From the NCBI RefSeq assembly GCF_947503795.1, contig NZ_CANNEZ010000003.1:338357-402356 (forward strand): DNA of 64,000 nucleotides, written 5' to 3'. This DNA comes from an uncultured Jannaschia sp. Its GTDB lineage: Bacteria > Pseudomonadota > Alphaproteobacteria > Rhodobacterales > Rhodobacteraceae. Positions 1 through 8,670 of the stretch are shown piece after piece (position 1 is the first letter of the stretch; the number at the start of each line of letters is the position of its first letter). The translations under genes were made by a program, and so were the position numbers. The notes under the pieces were generated by a model. The model was not told the DNA's origin. It worked only from the letters and a program-made list of their open reading frames with translations, and did no database searches.

Positions 1-48
1 CGGCCGGTTTCTCGAACCCCCCGTCCCTCAACCGCGGAGGCTGCCCCG

Positions 49-891
49 ATGGCATTGCTCAGCTTCGAGAGAAAATACCGTGTCCGTGGCGGGACATTGA
101 TCGGGGGCGATCTGTTCGATTTCTGGGTCGGGCCCTTCTATGTCGGCTTCTTCGGCGTCACGACCATCTTCTTCGCCGCCCTCGGCACGCTGCTGATCTT
201 CATCAGCACGGCCTGGCAGGGCAACTTCAACCCGTGGACGATCAACATCGCACCGCCCGATCTCGCCTACGGGCTGGGCATGGCGCCGCTGGCGCAGGGC
301 GGGTTCTGGCAGATCATCACGATCTGCGCGATCGGCGCCTTCGTCAGCTGGGCGCTGCGCGAGGTGGAGATCTGCCGCAAGCTCGGCATGGGCTACCACG
401 TGCCCTTCGCCTTCGGAGTCGCCATCTTCGCCTTCGTGACGCTGAACGTGTTCCGCCCCGCGCTGATGGGCGCCTGGGGCCACGGCTTCCCCTACGGGAT
501 CTTCAGCCATCTCGACTGGGTGTCGAACACCGGCTACGCCTATCTGCACTTCCACTACAATCCGGCTCACATGCTCGCGGTGACGCTGTTCTTCACCACG
601 ACGCTGGCACTCGCGCTGCACGGCGCGCTGATCCTGTCGGCGGCCAACCCCGAGAAGGGCGAGGCGGCCAAGACGCCGGATGACGAGGATACGTTCTTCC
701 GCGACTTCATCGGCTACTCGATCGGCACGCTTGGCATCCACCGCCTCGGGTTCCTGCTTGCGATCAATGCCGGCTTCTGGAGCGCGGTCTGCATCATCAT
801 CAGCGGACCCGTCTGGACCAAGGGCTGGCCCGAGTGGTGGAACTGGTGGCTGGAGCTGCCGATCTGGCCCGCCGTCCAGGGAGGACTCTGA
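49..891 (+). CDS. pufL: Photosynthetic reaction centre L subunit
   Basis: Core membrane subunit of the type II reaction centre; with PufM it binds the special pair, bacteriopheophytins, quinones and the non-haem iron. The 280-residue product has five membrane helices and the expected ligands: His154, His174 (special pair), His191 and His231 (iron), and the acid pair Glu213/Asp214 near the QB site, all one residue above classical mature numbering because the initiator Met is counted. A Shine-Dalgarno-like GCGGAGG lies upstream of the ATG. The TGA is followed one base later by the pufM ATG, so this is the usual puf operon. Only 48 bases precede it, so pufBA are outside the window. Confidence 0.98.
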   Translation: MALLSFERKYRVRGGTLIGGDLFDFWVGPFYVGFFGVTTIFFAALGTLLIFISTAWQGNFNPWTINIAPPDLAYGLGMAPLAQGGFWQIITICAIGAFVSWALREVEICRKLGMGYHVPFAFGVAIFAFVTLNVFRPALMGAWGHGFPYGIFSHLDWVSNTGYAYLHFHYNPAHMLAVTLFFTTTLALALHGALILSAANPEKGEAAKTPDDEDTFFRDFIGYSIGTLGIHRLGFLLAINAGFWSAVCIIISGPVWTKGWPEWWNWWLELPIWPAVQGGL

Positions 892-892
892 G

Positions 893-1870
893 ATGTCATG
901 GATGCCTGAATATCAGAACATCTTCACCCAGGTTCAGGTGCAGGGCGCACCCGAGATGGGGATGGACAACGAACACGAGATGTTCCGCGAGCGCACCAAG
1001 GGCGCCAGCTTCTCGACGCTGATCGGCCTGATCGGCAACGCGCAGCTCGGCCCGATCTATCTCGGCTTCTTCGGGGTCATCAGCCTCGCGACCGGGACGC
1101 TCTGGCTCAACATCATCGGGTTCAACTTCCTCGCGCAGGTCGACTGGTCGATCCCCGAGTTCATCCGGCAGCTCTTCTGGCTGTCGCTCGATCCGCCCTC
1201 GCCCGAGCACGGCCTCCACATGCCGCCCTTGAAGGATGGCGGCTGGTACATGATCTCGAGCTTCCTGCTCCTCGTGTCGGTCATCTCCTGGTGGCTGCGG
1301 TCCTACTGGCTCGCGCAGCAGCACAAGATGGGCAAGCACGTGGCCTGGGCCTTCGGCGCGGCGATCTGGCTGTTCCTCGTCCTCGGTCTCTTCCGCCCGA
1401 TCTTCATGGGCTCCTGGTCCGAGATGGTACCCTACGGGATCTTCTCGCATCTCGATTGGACGACGGCCTTCTCGATCCGCTACGGCAATCTCTACTACAA
1501 CCCGTTCCACTGCCTTTCGATCGTGTTCCTCTACGGCTCGGTGCTGCTCTTCGCGATGCACGGCGCGACCATTCTCGCCGTGACCCGCTACGGCGGCGAC
1601 CGCGAGCTCGAGCAGATCTACGACCGCGGCACCGCGACGGAACGCGCCTCGCTCTTCTGGCGCTGGACCATGGGCTTCAACGCCACGATGGAAGGCATCC
1701 ACCGCTGGGCGTGGTGGTTCGCGGTCCTGACCCCCATCACCGGTGGCATCGGCATCCTTCTGACCGGGACGGTCGTCGACAACTGGTTCATCTGGGCGCA
1801 GGAGCATCACTTCGCCCCCACCTACCTCGAGCCCTACGGCTATGAGGTCTATGTCCCGGAGGCGAACTGA
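893..1870 (+). CDS. pufM: Photosynthetic reaction centre M subunit
   Basis: Partner of PufL in the reaction-centre core. The reading frame is open further upstream, but the start chosen is the ATG at 893 because the product then begins [10 protein letters not shown], the typical PufM N-terminus, immediately after pufL stops at 891. The 325-residue protein carries His206 (special pair), His223 and His270 (iron), and Glu238 (iron), about four above the classical numbering. Five membrane helices are evident. The stop codon overlaps the pufC start (ATGA), indicating translational coupling. Confidence 0.98.
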   Translation: MSWMPEYQNIFTQVQVQGAPEMGMDNEHEMFRERTKGASFSTLIGLIGNAQLGPIYLGFFGVISLATGTLWLNIIGFNFLAQVDWSIPEFIRQLFWLSLDPPSPEHGLHMPPLKDGGWYMISSFLLLVSVISWWLRSYWLAQQHKMGKHVAWAFGAAIWLFLVLGLFRPIFMGSWSEMVPYGIFSHLDWTTAFSIRYGNLYYNPFHCLSIVFLYGSVLLFAMHGATILAVTRYGGDRELEQIYDRGTATERASLFWRWTMGFNATMEGIHRWAWWFAVLTPITGGIGILLTGTVVDNWFIWAQEHHFAPTYLEPYGYEVYVPEAN

Positions 1871-2970
1871 TGTTTCCCAAATGGTTCGGCGACTGGAATG
1901 CCGAGAATCCCACCAATGTCTTCGGCCCCGCCATCCTGGTGGGGGCCGTGGGCGGGGCCCTCTTCGTCGCGGCCATGGTCGTCACCTACGGCCAGCCCTT
2001 CAACGACGAGTTCGACCAGACCGGCCCGCGCGGCACGGGGATGCAGATTGCGGCGATGACGCGCTCCGTCGATCCCACGATCGCGGAGTACTACTCCGAG
2101 CCGCCCTACGAGCTGGAGGCCGGCGAACAAACGGCGGGCGAGCTTTATGAGAACGTGCAGGTGCTGGGCGAGGTGTCGGATGGCAACTTCAACCGCCTGA
2201 TGAACGCGATGACCCAGTGGGTGTCGCCGGACGAGGGCTGTACTTATTGCCACGTCGTGACCGAGGACGGGGACGTCAACTACGCCTCGGATGCGAATTA
2301 CACGAAGGTCGTGTCGCGGCGCATGATCCAGATGACCCAGTACGTGAACGACGAGTGGTACGCCCACGTCAACGCGAATGCCGAGGTCGGGGTCAACTGC
2401 TACACCTGCCACCGTGGCCAGCCGGTCCCGTCCGAGGTCTGGTTCCGCATCGACCCGGTGACGCAGGCGACCGAAGGTTGGGCGTCCGTGCAGAACCGCG
2501 CCACCGCCATGTCGCAGAGCACGTCGCTGCCCTCGGACGCGCTCTATCGCTACCTGCTCGAGGACAACCGGATCACGGTCCACGACCTCGAGAGCCGGGT
2601 CGCCGGGGTTCCGGGCGAAGGCGACTACGCCTCGATCCAGGATACCGAGCGAACCTATGCGCTGATGAACTACTTCGCCAACTCGCTGGGTGTGAACTGC
2701 GTGTTCTGCCACAACAGCCGGGCGTTCTACGACGCGGGCCAGTTCACGCCGCAATGGGCGACGGCGTCGCTGGCCATCGAGATGGTGCGCGACATCAACG
2801 GCACGTTCCTCGAGCCGCTGGGCCCGGTCTATCCGCCGGAGCGCCTCGGGCCGGTCTATGCCGACGCGCCCAAGGCCGCCTGCAAGACCTGCCACAAGGG
2901 CTACAACAAGCCGCTGCAGGGCATGAACATGACCGCCGACTGGCCCGAGCTGACGCTCGTCGCCAACTGA
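1870..2970 (+). CDS. pufC: Reaction centre tetrahaem cytochrome c subunit
   Basis: Periplasmic electron donor that re-reduces the photo-oxidised special pair. The 366-residue product has four CxxCH haem motifs at about residues 124-128 (CTYCH), 177-181 (CYTCH), 277-281 (CVFCH) and 338-342 (CKTCH), so four covalent haems are predicted. Residues about 17-40 form one hydrophobic segment. There is no cysteine in the first 120 residues and hence no lipobox, so the protein is inferred to be held by an uncleaved N-terminal helix instead of a lipid anchor as in Blastochloris. The start overlaps the pufM stop. No pufX-like gene follows; a strong inverted repeat does. Confidence 0.96.
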   Translation: MFPKWFGDWNAENPTNVFGPAILVGAVGGALFVAAMVVTYGQPFNDEFDQTGPRGTGMQIAAMTRSVDPTIAEYYSEPPYELEAGEQTAGELYENVQVLGEVSDGNFNRLMNAMTQWVSPDEGCTYCHVVTEDGDVNYASDANYTKVVSRRMIQMTQYVNDEWYAHVNANAEVGVNCYTCHRGQPVPSEVWFRIDPVTQATEGWASVQNRATAMSQSTSLPSDALYRYLLEDNRITVHDLESRVAGVPGEGDYASIQDTERTYALMNYFANSLGVNCVFCHNSRAFYDAGQFTPQWATASLAIEMVRDINGTFLEPLGPVYPPERLGPVYADAPKAACKTCHKGYNKPLQGMNMTADWPELTLVAN

Positions 2971-3018
2971 CCCCCCTCGGCGCGCCGCCCCAGCCGCGCC
3001 GGACCGCACAAGACGAAG

Positions 3019-3050
3019 ACAGGCGCGCCCCCGACAGGTGGCGCGCCTGT
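3019..3050 (+). terminator. Hairpin ending the puf operon
   Basis: A perfect 11-bp inverted repeat (ACAGGCGCGCC at 3019-3029 and GGCGCGCCTGT at 3040-3050) encloses a 10-base loop, 49 bases after the pufC stop. It is followed by TCCATTCC rather than a real T-run, so it could be a terminator or an mRNA-stabilising end. The rest of the 2971-3235 gap holds no gene I can support. Confidence 0.65.
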
Positions 3051-3235
3051 TCCATTCCGGGCGACAGCGCTGCTCGTCGCCTGAGACGGCGCGCGTTCGG
3101 GGATGCGGAGCCGGTCCCGGCGCGACGGCGGCGACAGGTGAGCAGACATGTCCGCATCCGGAGGGCCATCGCGGCGGTCTCGCGATCAAGGCACCAAGCG
3201 ATGTCAGACGATGACGCGGCAAGCCGCGACGGATC

Positions 3236-3766
3236 TCACACGCGCATGTCCGCCCCGAAGATCGCCTCGGCATGTTCGGCCATGTAGATCCGCAGCCACG
3301 GCGTAAAGCGTTCGGGCGCGGCCGCGATCTCGGCACGGAGATCATCGAGCACGGTCCAGCGAATGGCCTGCACCTCGTCGGGGTTGAGATCGTGGGGCAG
3401 GTCGGCGGGCGCGTCGGCGGTGAAGACCTCGACCACCTCGTGCTCGACCAGGCCGCCACCGACATCGGCGCGATACTCGATACCGGGCCGCGGGAAGAGG
3501 ACGAGTCCCTCGATCCCCAGCTCCTCGCGCAGGCGGCGGGTGGCGCAGGCGGCGCCGTGCTCCATCCAGTCGGGATGGGTGCAGCAGGTGTTCGCCCACA
3601 GATTCGGCGTGTGATATTTCGAGGCCGCCCGCTGCTGGATCAGCAGGCGGTCGCCATCCATCACGAAGACCGACACCGCCTTGTGGCGCAGGCCTCGACG
3701 ATGCACCTCGAGCTTTTCGACAGGCGTCAATGTGCCGTCGATCCAGGCGGGAATGAGTGTCGTCAT
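3236..3766 (-). CDS. idi: Isopentenyl-diphosphate delta-isomerase, type I
   Basis: Interconverts isopentenyl diphosphate and dimethylallyl diphosphate, supplying precursors for the bacteriochlorophyll tail and carotenoids. The 176-residue Nudix-fold protein has the type I active-site stretch NLWANTCCTHP near residues 55-65, with the catalytic Cys at 61/62 and metal-binding His27 and His64. The downstream acidic stretch VEHEVVEVF (about 107-115) matches the second active-site region, and RRLREELGI is the Nudix helix. It lies three bases after the bchP stop as last gene of the bchG operon. Placement beside bchP is common in Rhodobacterales PGCs. Confidence 0.96.
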   Translation of the reverse strand: MTTLIPAWIDGTLTPVEKLEVHRRGLRHKAVSVFVMDGDRLLIQQRAASKYHTPNLWANTCCTHPDWMEHGAACATRRLREELGIEGLVLFPRPGIEYRADVGGGLVEHEVVEVFTADAPADLPHDLNPDEVQAIRWTVLDDLRAEIAAAPERFTPWLRIYMAEHAEAIFGADMRV

Positions 3767-3769
3767 CGC

Positions 3770-4984
3770 CTACTCCGCGGGATGGGTCGCCCGCGGGGCG
3801 CGGCCCATCGCGGGCACGATCCCCAGAAGATGCGCGACGTTCTTCAGGCCGATCTTCAGATGCGCGAGCGGACGCGCCTTGACCAGTTCCTTGTTCATGT
3901 AGGCCTCGAAGGTCAGGCGCTGGACGTCGATATCGTGGCAGAGCGTCACGAAGCGCTCGCGCCGCTCGTCGGAGCGGTAATAGGCGTTCTGCATCGCGCC
4001 CAGCACTTTGAAGACCGCCTTGTGGTCCTTCATGAAGAGCTTGCGCGCGAGGGCCAGGTGTTTCGTCTGACCGGTTGCCAGCACCTTCTCGCAGGCGAGT
4101 GCCGCGACCCGGCCGCCGACCATCGCGTAGAAGATCCCCTCGCCCGAACTGGGTGCCACGACCCCCGCTGCATCACCCGCAAGGACCACATCTCGGCCAT
4201 TGTCCCAGCGATCGAGCGGCTTCAGCGGAATGGGCGCACCCTCGCGGCGGATCGTCTCGCAGTCGCTGAGGCCCGAGGCCGCGCGCAGATCGGCGGTCGC
4301 CGCCTTGAGGTCGACGCCGTCCTTGCCGGTGCCCATGCCCACGGAGGCCTGCGCGCCATGCGGAAAGACCCAGCCATAGAAATCGGGAGAGATCGCGCCG
4401 TCATAGATCACGTCGCAACGCTTTGGGTCGTAATTGGCCGCCTTGGGCGGGGCCGAGATGATTTCGTGATAGGCGATCACGTAGGGGATCGTGTCGCCGC
4501 CCGGCACCTCGGCGCGGCCGAGCTTCGATCGCGCACCATCGGCCCCGATGACCAGCCGGGTGCGCAGGCGCTGGTCGGTGCCGTCGGCCTTGTCGCGGAA
4601 CACCACGGTCGTCGCGTCGCCGTCGCGTTCGATCCGCAGGAAGGTGCCGGTATGGCGATGCGCGCCGGCGCGAACGGCTCGGTCGCGCAGGAACACATCG
4701 AAATGCTCGCGATCGACCATGCCGACATATCCGTCCTCGATCGGAATATCGACATGGCGGCCCGTGGGTGAAACCATGCGGGCGGTGTCGATCCGGGCGA
4801 CGATCTGGCTGTCGGGAACGTCGAAATCGCGGATCAGGCGGGGCGGCACCGCGCCGCCGCAGGGTTTGATGCGCCCGGCCTTGTCGATCAGGGCGACGCT
4901 GTGCCCCTTAAGGGCCAGGTCATGGGCCGCGGTCGCCCCGCATGGGCCACCTCCGACGACGACGACGTCATGGATCATGGTCAT
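3770..4984 (-). CDS. bchP: Geranylgeranyl reductase, bacteriochlorophyll synthesis
   Basis: Flavoprotein that reduces three double bonds of the geranylgeranyl tail to give phytyl-bacteriochlorophyll a. The 404-residue product begins with an FAD-binding fold (GGGPCG at about 11-16) and has the second FAD motif GDAAGVVAPSSGEG near residues 290-303, as expected of the family. The start at 4984 is chosen because its ATG overlaps the TGA of the upstream PucC-family gene (ATGA); a second ATG at 4978 is possible. The idi gene follows with a three-base gap. Confidence 0.96.
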   Translation of the reverse strand: MTMIHDVVVVGGGPCGATAAHDLALKGHSVALIDKAGRIKPCGGAVPPRLIRDFDVPDSQIVARIDTARMVSPTGRHVDIPIEDGYVGMVDREHFDVFLRDRAVRAGAHRHTGTFLRIERDGDATTVVFRDKADGTDQRLRTRLVIGADGARSKLGRAEVPGGDTIPYVIAYHEIISAPPKAANYDPKRCDVIYDGAISPDFYGWVFPHGAQASVGMGTGKDGVDLKAATADLRAASGLSDCETIRREGAPIPLKPLDRWDNGRDVVLAGDAAGVVAPSSGEGIFYAMVGGRVAALACEKVLATGQTKHLALARKLFMKDHKAVFKVLGAMQNAYYRSDERRERFVTLCHDIDVQRLTFEAYMNKELVKARPLAHLKIGLKNVAHLLGIVPAMGRAPRATHPAE

Positions 4985-6234
4985 TCTCCGGGGACGAGTG
5001 TGGGGGTGGGGGCGGGCACGGTGCGGGTCGCCATCAGGGCGGCGAAGAGGAAGAGGCCCGCTTCGATCACGAAGACGGTGCCGAAGGCCTGCGCGTCGGG
5101 GAGGCCGGTCCTGAGGAGATCGGCCAGCGCCGCACCCGTCAGTCCGCCAAAGCCTGCGGCCACGGCCTGCGCCGCACCCCAGAGCCCCATGCGCGTGCCT
5201 TCGCGAGATGCGCGGCCTTCGCCCGCCAGCGCCATCATCGCACCGATGGCGGCGACCGCGAACATGCCGTTGAAGAAGCCGAGTGCTATGGTCGCGGGCA
5301 CCAGCGGGGCCTGCGCGGCGATCGCCGCCAGCGCCAGTGCCGATCCGAGGCAGCCCGCGATCACCCAGTGGCGCAGGCCGCCGATCCGAAGGCCGGTGGC
5401 CATGATCCCGACCGTGACCATGCCGATGAAGACGCCGCCGTTCTGGGCCCCCGACAGGGACGTGCTCTGGCCCGGCGTGAAGCCATGGGCGAGGCCGGCA
5501 TAGGGCTCGAGGATGAGCTCCTGCATGAAATAGGCGGTCATCGAGAGGAAGACGAAGAGCGTGAAGGCCCGCGCGCGCGGCTCGGCCCAGACCTCGGCCA
5601 GCCCGGCCATGAGCTTCGGCGCGGGCGTCGGCGGTACGGCGGGGACACCGCGCTCGATCCGGCCCATGGCGAGTGCCGCCAGAAGCGTGGCGACCACAGC
5701 GAGCGCGCCGGTGATCTTCAGGAGGCGGGCGGGCGTGTAAGGGTCGAGAAGCTGACCGATCAGACCGGCCGTCAGCGCGATCCCGAGAATCATCATCAAC
5801 CAGGTGATCGTGGCGGCCGCGGCCCGGCGGCGTGGCGCCGTAGCCGAGGCGAGCAGCGCCAGAAGCGACGTGCCCGACGCGCCGACCCCCAGCCCGATCA
5901 ACGTGTAGGCGAGGATCGAGACGGCGAGGCCGGCGGCGAAGCTTTCGGCGAGGACGATGATGCCGCAGGCGGCCAGCACCGCCCCGAGCCCCAGCGCCGC
6001 CATGCCGCCCACGATCCATCGCGTGCGATTGCCGGTCACATCCGAGCGATAGCCCCAGCCGGGCCGCGTGACCTGGATGCCGTAATGCAGCCCGACCAGC
6101 AGGCCCGGCAGCACCGCCGGCAGCGACAGTTCGACCACCATCAAGCGGTTCAGCGTCGAGGTGGTCAGAACGACGATCGATCCCAGCGCCATCTGCACGA
6201 GGCCGAAGCGGGCGATCTGGATCCAGCTCAGCAT
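4981..6234 (-). CDS. PucC-family MFS protein between bchG and bchP
   Basis: A 417-residue polytopic protein with about 12 hydrophobic segments, of the PucC/LhaA branch of the major facilitator superfamily. The N-terminal TLNRLMVVELSLPAVLPGLL and the RPGWGYRSD loop are typical of this branch. The equivalent gene in Rhodobacter (ORF428, sometimes bch2) also sits between bchG and bchP. Family members help deliver bacteriochlorophyll or assemble light-harvesting complexes; the exact role of this one is unknown. It is the second such protein in the window, the other being LhaA at 17990. It starts one base after the bchG stop and overlaps bchP by four bases. Confidence 0.9.
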   Translation of the reverse strand: MLSWIQIARFGLVQMALGSIVVLTTSTLNRLMVVELSLPAVLPGLLVGLHYGIQVTRPGWGYRSDVTGNRTRWIVGGMAALGLGAVLAACGIIVLAESFAAGLAVSILAYTLIGLGVGASGTSLLALLASATAPRRRAAAATITWLMMILGIALTAGLIGQLLDPYTPARLLKITGALAVVATLLAALAMGRIERGVPAVPPTPAPKLMAGLAEVWAEPRARAFTLFVFLSMTAYFMQELILEPYAGLAHGFTPGQSTSLSGAQNGGVFIGMVTVGIMATGLRIGGLRHWVIAGCLGSALALAAIAAQAPLVPATIALGFFNGMFAVAAIGAMMALAGEGRASREGTRMGLWGAAQAVAAGFGGLTGAALADLLRTGLPDAQAFGTVFVIEAGLFLFAALMATRTVPAPTPTLVPGE

Positions 6235-6235
6235 C

Positions 6236-7138
6236 TCACATCCCCTCGAGTGCCAGCGCGGCGACCATCATGCCCGCAACCGACAGAAGGACGCCCGTGC
6301 CGTTATACCAAGGCGCGAGGCCCTTCGGATCGGTCAGCATCCGGCGCATGGCAAGGATCTGGAGGCCGATCAGCCCGGCGATGATCGCAGCGTGGATCGG
6401 TGCGCCCCACAGGACGAGGGCCCCGACGACGGCAACCTGCGGCACGGCCATGATCCAGCAGGCGACGCGGGCTGCGCGGTCGGGGCCCAGCGTCACCGGC
6501 AGCGAGTTCACGCCGTGGACGCGGTCGCCTTCGAGCGCCTTGAAGTCGTTGAGCGTCATGATGCCATGCGCGCCGATGCCATAGGCCAGCGCCACGATCA
6601 GGATGCGCGCATCCGGCATCCCGGCGGCGAGGACGGCGGCGCCGGTGATCCAGGGCAGCGTCTCGTAGCTGAGTCCGACAAGACCCGGCCCCCACCATCC
6701 CGACCGCTTGAGGCGAATCGGCTCGGCCGAATAGCCCCAGGCGGCAGCCACGGCGAGGCAGGTCGCGCCGAAGCCCCACGGCCCCAACTGCCAGCCGATC
6801 AGCAGCGACAGGACCGACATCGCCAACGCGATCCAGAGGCCCCAGCGACCCGGCACGCGGCCGGACGGGATCGGGCGGTCGGGCTCGTTCACCGCGTCGA
6901 CATGCCGGTCGCACCAGTCGTTGGCTGCCTGGCTCATGCCGCAGGTGATCGGGCCCGCAAGGAGCAGGCCGAGGACGACGAGACCGAGCGACGAAAACGG
7001 CGAGACGCCCGAGGAAACCGCGCCGCAGAGATAGGCCCACATCGGCGGAAACCACGTGATAGGCTTGATCAGCCGCAGGAGCGCGCGTGGCTCGGGCAGA
7101 CGGCGTGGTCCGGGGTGTAAGGTTTCCGTGACACTCAT
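6236..7138 (-). CDS. bchG: Bacteriochlorophyll synthase (tail prenyltransferase)
   Basis: Membrane prenyltransferase of the UbiA family that esterifies bacteriochlorophyllide a with geranylgeranyl or phytyl diphosphate. The 300-residue product has the family's aspartate-rich motif NDWCDRHVDAVNEPDRP at about 73-89 and a second motif TLNDFKALEGDR in the C-terminal half, with seven to nine membrane segments. It is the first gene of the minus-strand operon bchG - PucC-like - bchP - idi. A perfect PpsR palindrome lies 54 bases upstream of its ATG, so repression by PpsR is very likely. Confidence 0.97.
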   Translation of the reverse strand: MSVTETLHPGPRRLPEPRALLRLIKPITWFPPMWAYLCGAVSSGVSPFSSLGLVVLGLLLAGPITCGMSQAANDWCDRHVDAVNEPDRPIPSGRVPGRWGLWIALAMSVLSLLIGWQLGPWGFGATCLAVAAAWGYSAEPIRLKRSGWWGPGLVGLSYETLPWITGAAVLAAGMPDARILIVALAYGIGAHGIMTLNDFKALEGDRVHGVNSLPVTLGPDRAARVACWIMAVPQVAVVGALVLWGAPIHAAIIAGLIGLQILAMRRMLTDPKGLAPWYNGTGVLLSVAGMMVAALALEGM

Positions 7139-7191
7139 GCCGCGATGATAGACGCCACCGGCGTATCGTCACAAGGAATTTAAGCGGAATC

Positions 7192-7209
7192 TGTCCAGTG
7201 CGCGTGACA
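7192..7209. promoter_or_regulatory. PpsR/CrtJ operator of the bchG operon
   Basis: The sequence TGTCCAGTGCGCGTGACA fits the PpsR/CrtJ consensus TGT-N12-ACA exactly. It lies in the 88-base gap between the ppsR stop and the bchG start. On the minus strand it contains TGGACA, a -35-like hexamer, so bound PpsR would be expected to block transcription of bchG. Confidence 0.8.
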
Positions 7210-7226
7210 GAAGCGAGGGTTCGCCG

Positions 7227-8612
7227 TCACTCCTCGTCGCGCTGCAGCAGATCGTATTTGCGGAGCTTCACATAAAGGCTCTGGCGGCTGAGCCCGAGCA
7301 TCTCGGCGGCGGCGACGCGGTTGTTCTCGGTCAGCTCGACGGCGGCGGCGATGCACTGCTTCTCGATCACGTCGGTCATCGAGGCCACGATCTCGCGCAG
7401 CGGCACGCTCCCGACCTGGTCGGTGGCGTCGATCGACCCGAGACCGCTTCCGGCGCTTTCGGTGGCTTCCATCCGGGCAACGGCGTCGCGCAGCACGTAG
7501 GCATGGCCGCCATCGGGTAGCGGGGTCGCGGTGACGTCGACGGGACGCTGGGATCCGAATGGCGTCACGAGCCGCGTCGTGAAGCTGCGCGGGCCGTCGG
7601 CGTCGTGCAGCACGTTGAGGTCGATGGTCCCCCGCACGAGCAATTCCGACATCTGCTGGCCCGCGACATGGCTGACCGAATCGACATCGGCGAGCGTCAG
7701 GAACGCGTCGTTGCAATCGGCCACAGCGCCGCTCGGGTCCGTCAGGACGATGCCCTCGACCGACCCATGGTAGAGCGCCGAGAGCCGCACCTGCCGCGGA
7801 TCGTCGGATCGGATATCCGCATCTCCGCCGCGCGTCTCGAACCGGCAGAGCAGGATGCGCTCGCCCGCGTTGCGGAACAGCCGCGGCACCAGCGTCGCGG
7901 CCCCGCCCGCCTGGCGCATCTGCACGGCGAGCGAGGTGCCGTCCGCAGCCACCAGCGCGTCGATGAACTCGCCGCGGCGGCGTCCCTCGAAGGCCTGGGT
8001 GAAGGGAGAGCCGGTCAGTTCGGGAACGCCGCCGCCGAGCATCCGCGCGGCGGGCGCGTTCAGATCGACGATGCGCCCGCTGGCCACGTCCACCAGCACG
8101 AGCGGGTCGCGCACGCTGTCGAGGATGACGCGGTAGCGCGTCTCATGGATCCGCTCGGTCTGGTAGTCGCGCTCCAGCGCGAGCTGGGCCTTGACCAGAC
8201 GCTGCTGCAATTCGGCGAGCGGGCGCATGTCGCGCCCCAGCATCAGCACCCGGCCGTCGCGCCCGGTACGGTGGAACGTGTAGCGGACCGGGAAATCCCA
8301 GATCGCCCCGTCGGCGTGGTTGACCTCGATCGCGTCGGGTCGACCGGTGCGGCCTTCAGACACGGCCTCGAGCTGATCCTTGACCTTGGCCAGGCTGTCG
8401 GGCGCGAGGAAGGACGCGATCTCTCGGCCTTCCCAGTGGTCGATGCGACCGATGCCGGAATTCAGCGGATTCGTCGTCACCGACAGGACGCGCCCGTTCT
8501 CGGAAATCAGAAGCGCGAGATCGGCGGCGGTCGCGACGATATCCCCGAAATACTCGGGCGCGATCCGCGGCCCGCTCCGTTCATTCCAGAAATCGCTCTC
8601 GCGCGTGTTCAT
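7227..8612 (-). CDS. ppsR: PpsR/CrtJ photosynthesis gene repressor
   Basis: Redox- and light-responsive repressor of bch, crt and puc genes. The frame is open to 8723, but the ATG at 8612 (MNTRESDFWN) gives 461 residues, the normal family length. It has PAS-like domains in the first 380 residues, a Q-linker region (about 130-160), and a C-terminal Fis-type helix-turn-helix (NNRVAAAEMLGLSRQSLYVK). Cys256 and Cys420 sit where the redox-active cysteines of Rhodobacter sphaeroides PpsR lie (251 and 424), the second next to the helix-turn-helix. It is downstream of ppaA in the same orientation with a 58-base gap. Confidence 0.97.
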   Translation of the reverse strand: MNTRESDFWNERSGPRIAPEYFGDIVATAADLALLISENGRVLSVTTNPLNSGIGRIDHWEGREIASFLAPDSLAKVKDQLEAVSEGRTGRPDAIEVNHADGAIWDFPVRYTFHRTGRDGRVLMLGRDMRPLAELQQRLVKAQLALERDYQTERIHETRYRVILDSVRDPLVLVDVASGRIVDLNAPAARMLGGGVPELTGSPFTQAFEGRRRGEFIDALVAADGTSLAVQMRQAGGAATLVPRLFRNAGERILLCRFETRGGDADIRSDDPRQVRLSALYHGSVEGIVLTDPSGAVADCNDAFLTLADVDSVSHVAGQQMSELLVRGTIDLNVLHDADGPRSFTTRLVTPFGSQRPVDVTATPLPDGGHAYVLRDAVARMEATESAGSGLGSIDATDQVGSVPLREIVASMTDVIEKQCIAAAVELTENNRVAAAEMLGLSRQSLYVKLRKYDLLQRDEE

Positions 8613-8670
8613 CGCGCCAACTCCAGCGGCTTGGGGGCCAAGTTGCCCCGGAACGGGGTCCCGCATATCG

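Noticed and set aside
2971-3235. Possible pufX or small RNA after pufC
   Set aside because: No frame with PufX-like single helix and no clear sRNA promoter; only the hairpin at 3019-3050 and a weak CGCGG-CAAG-CCGCG repeat near 3215.
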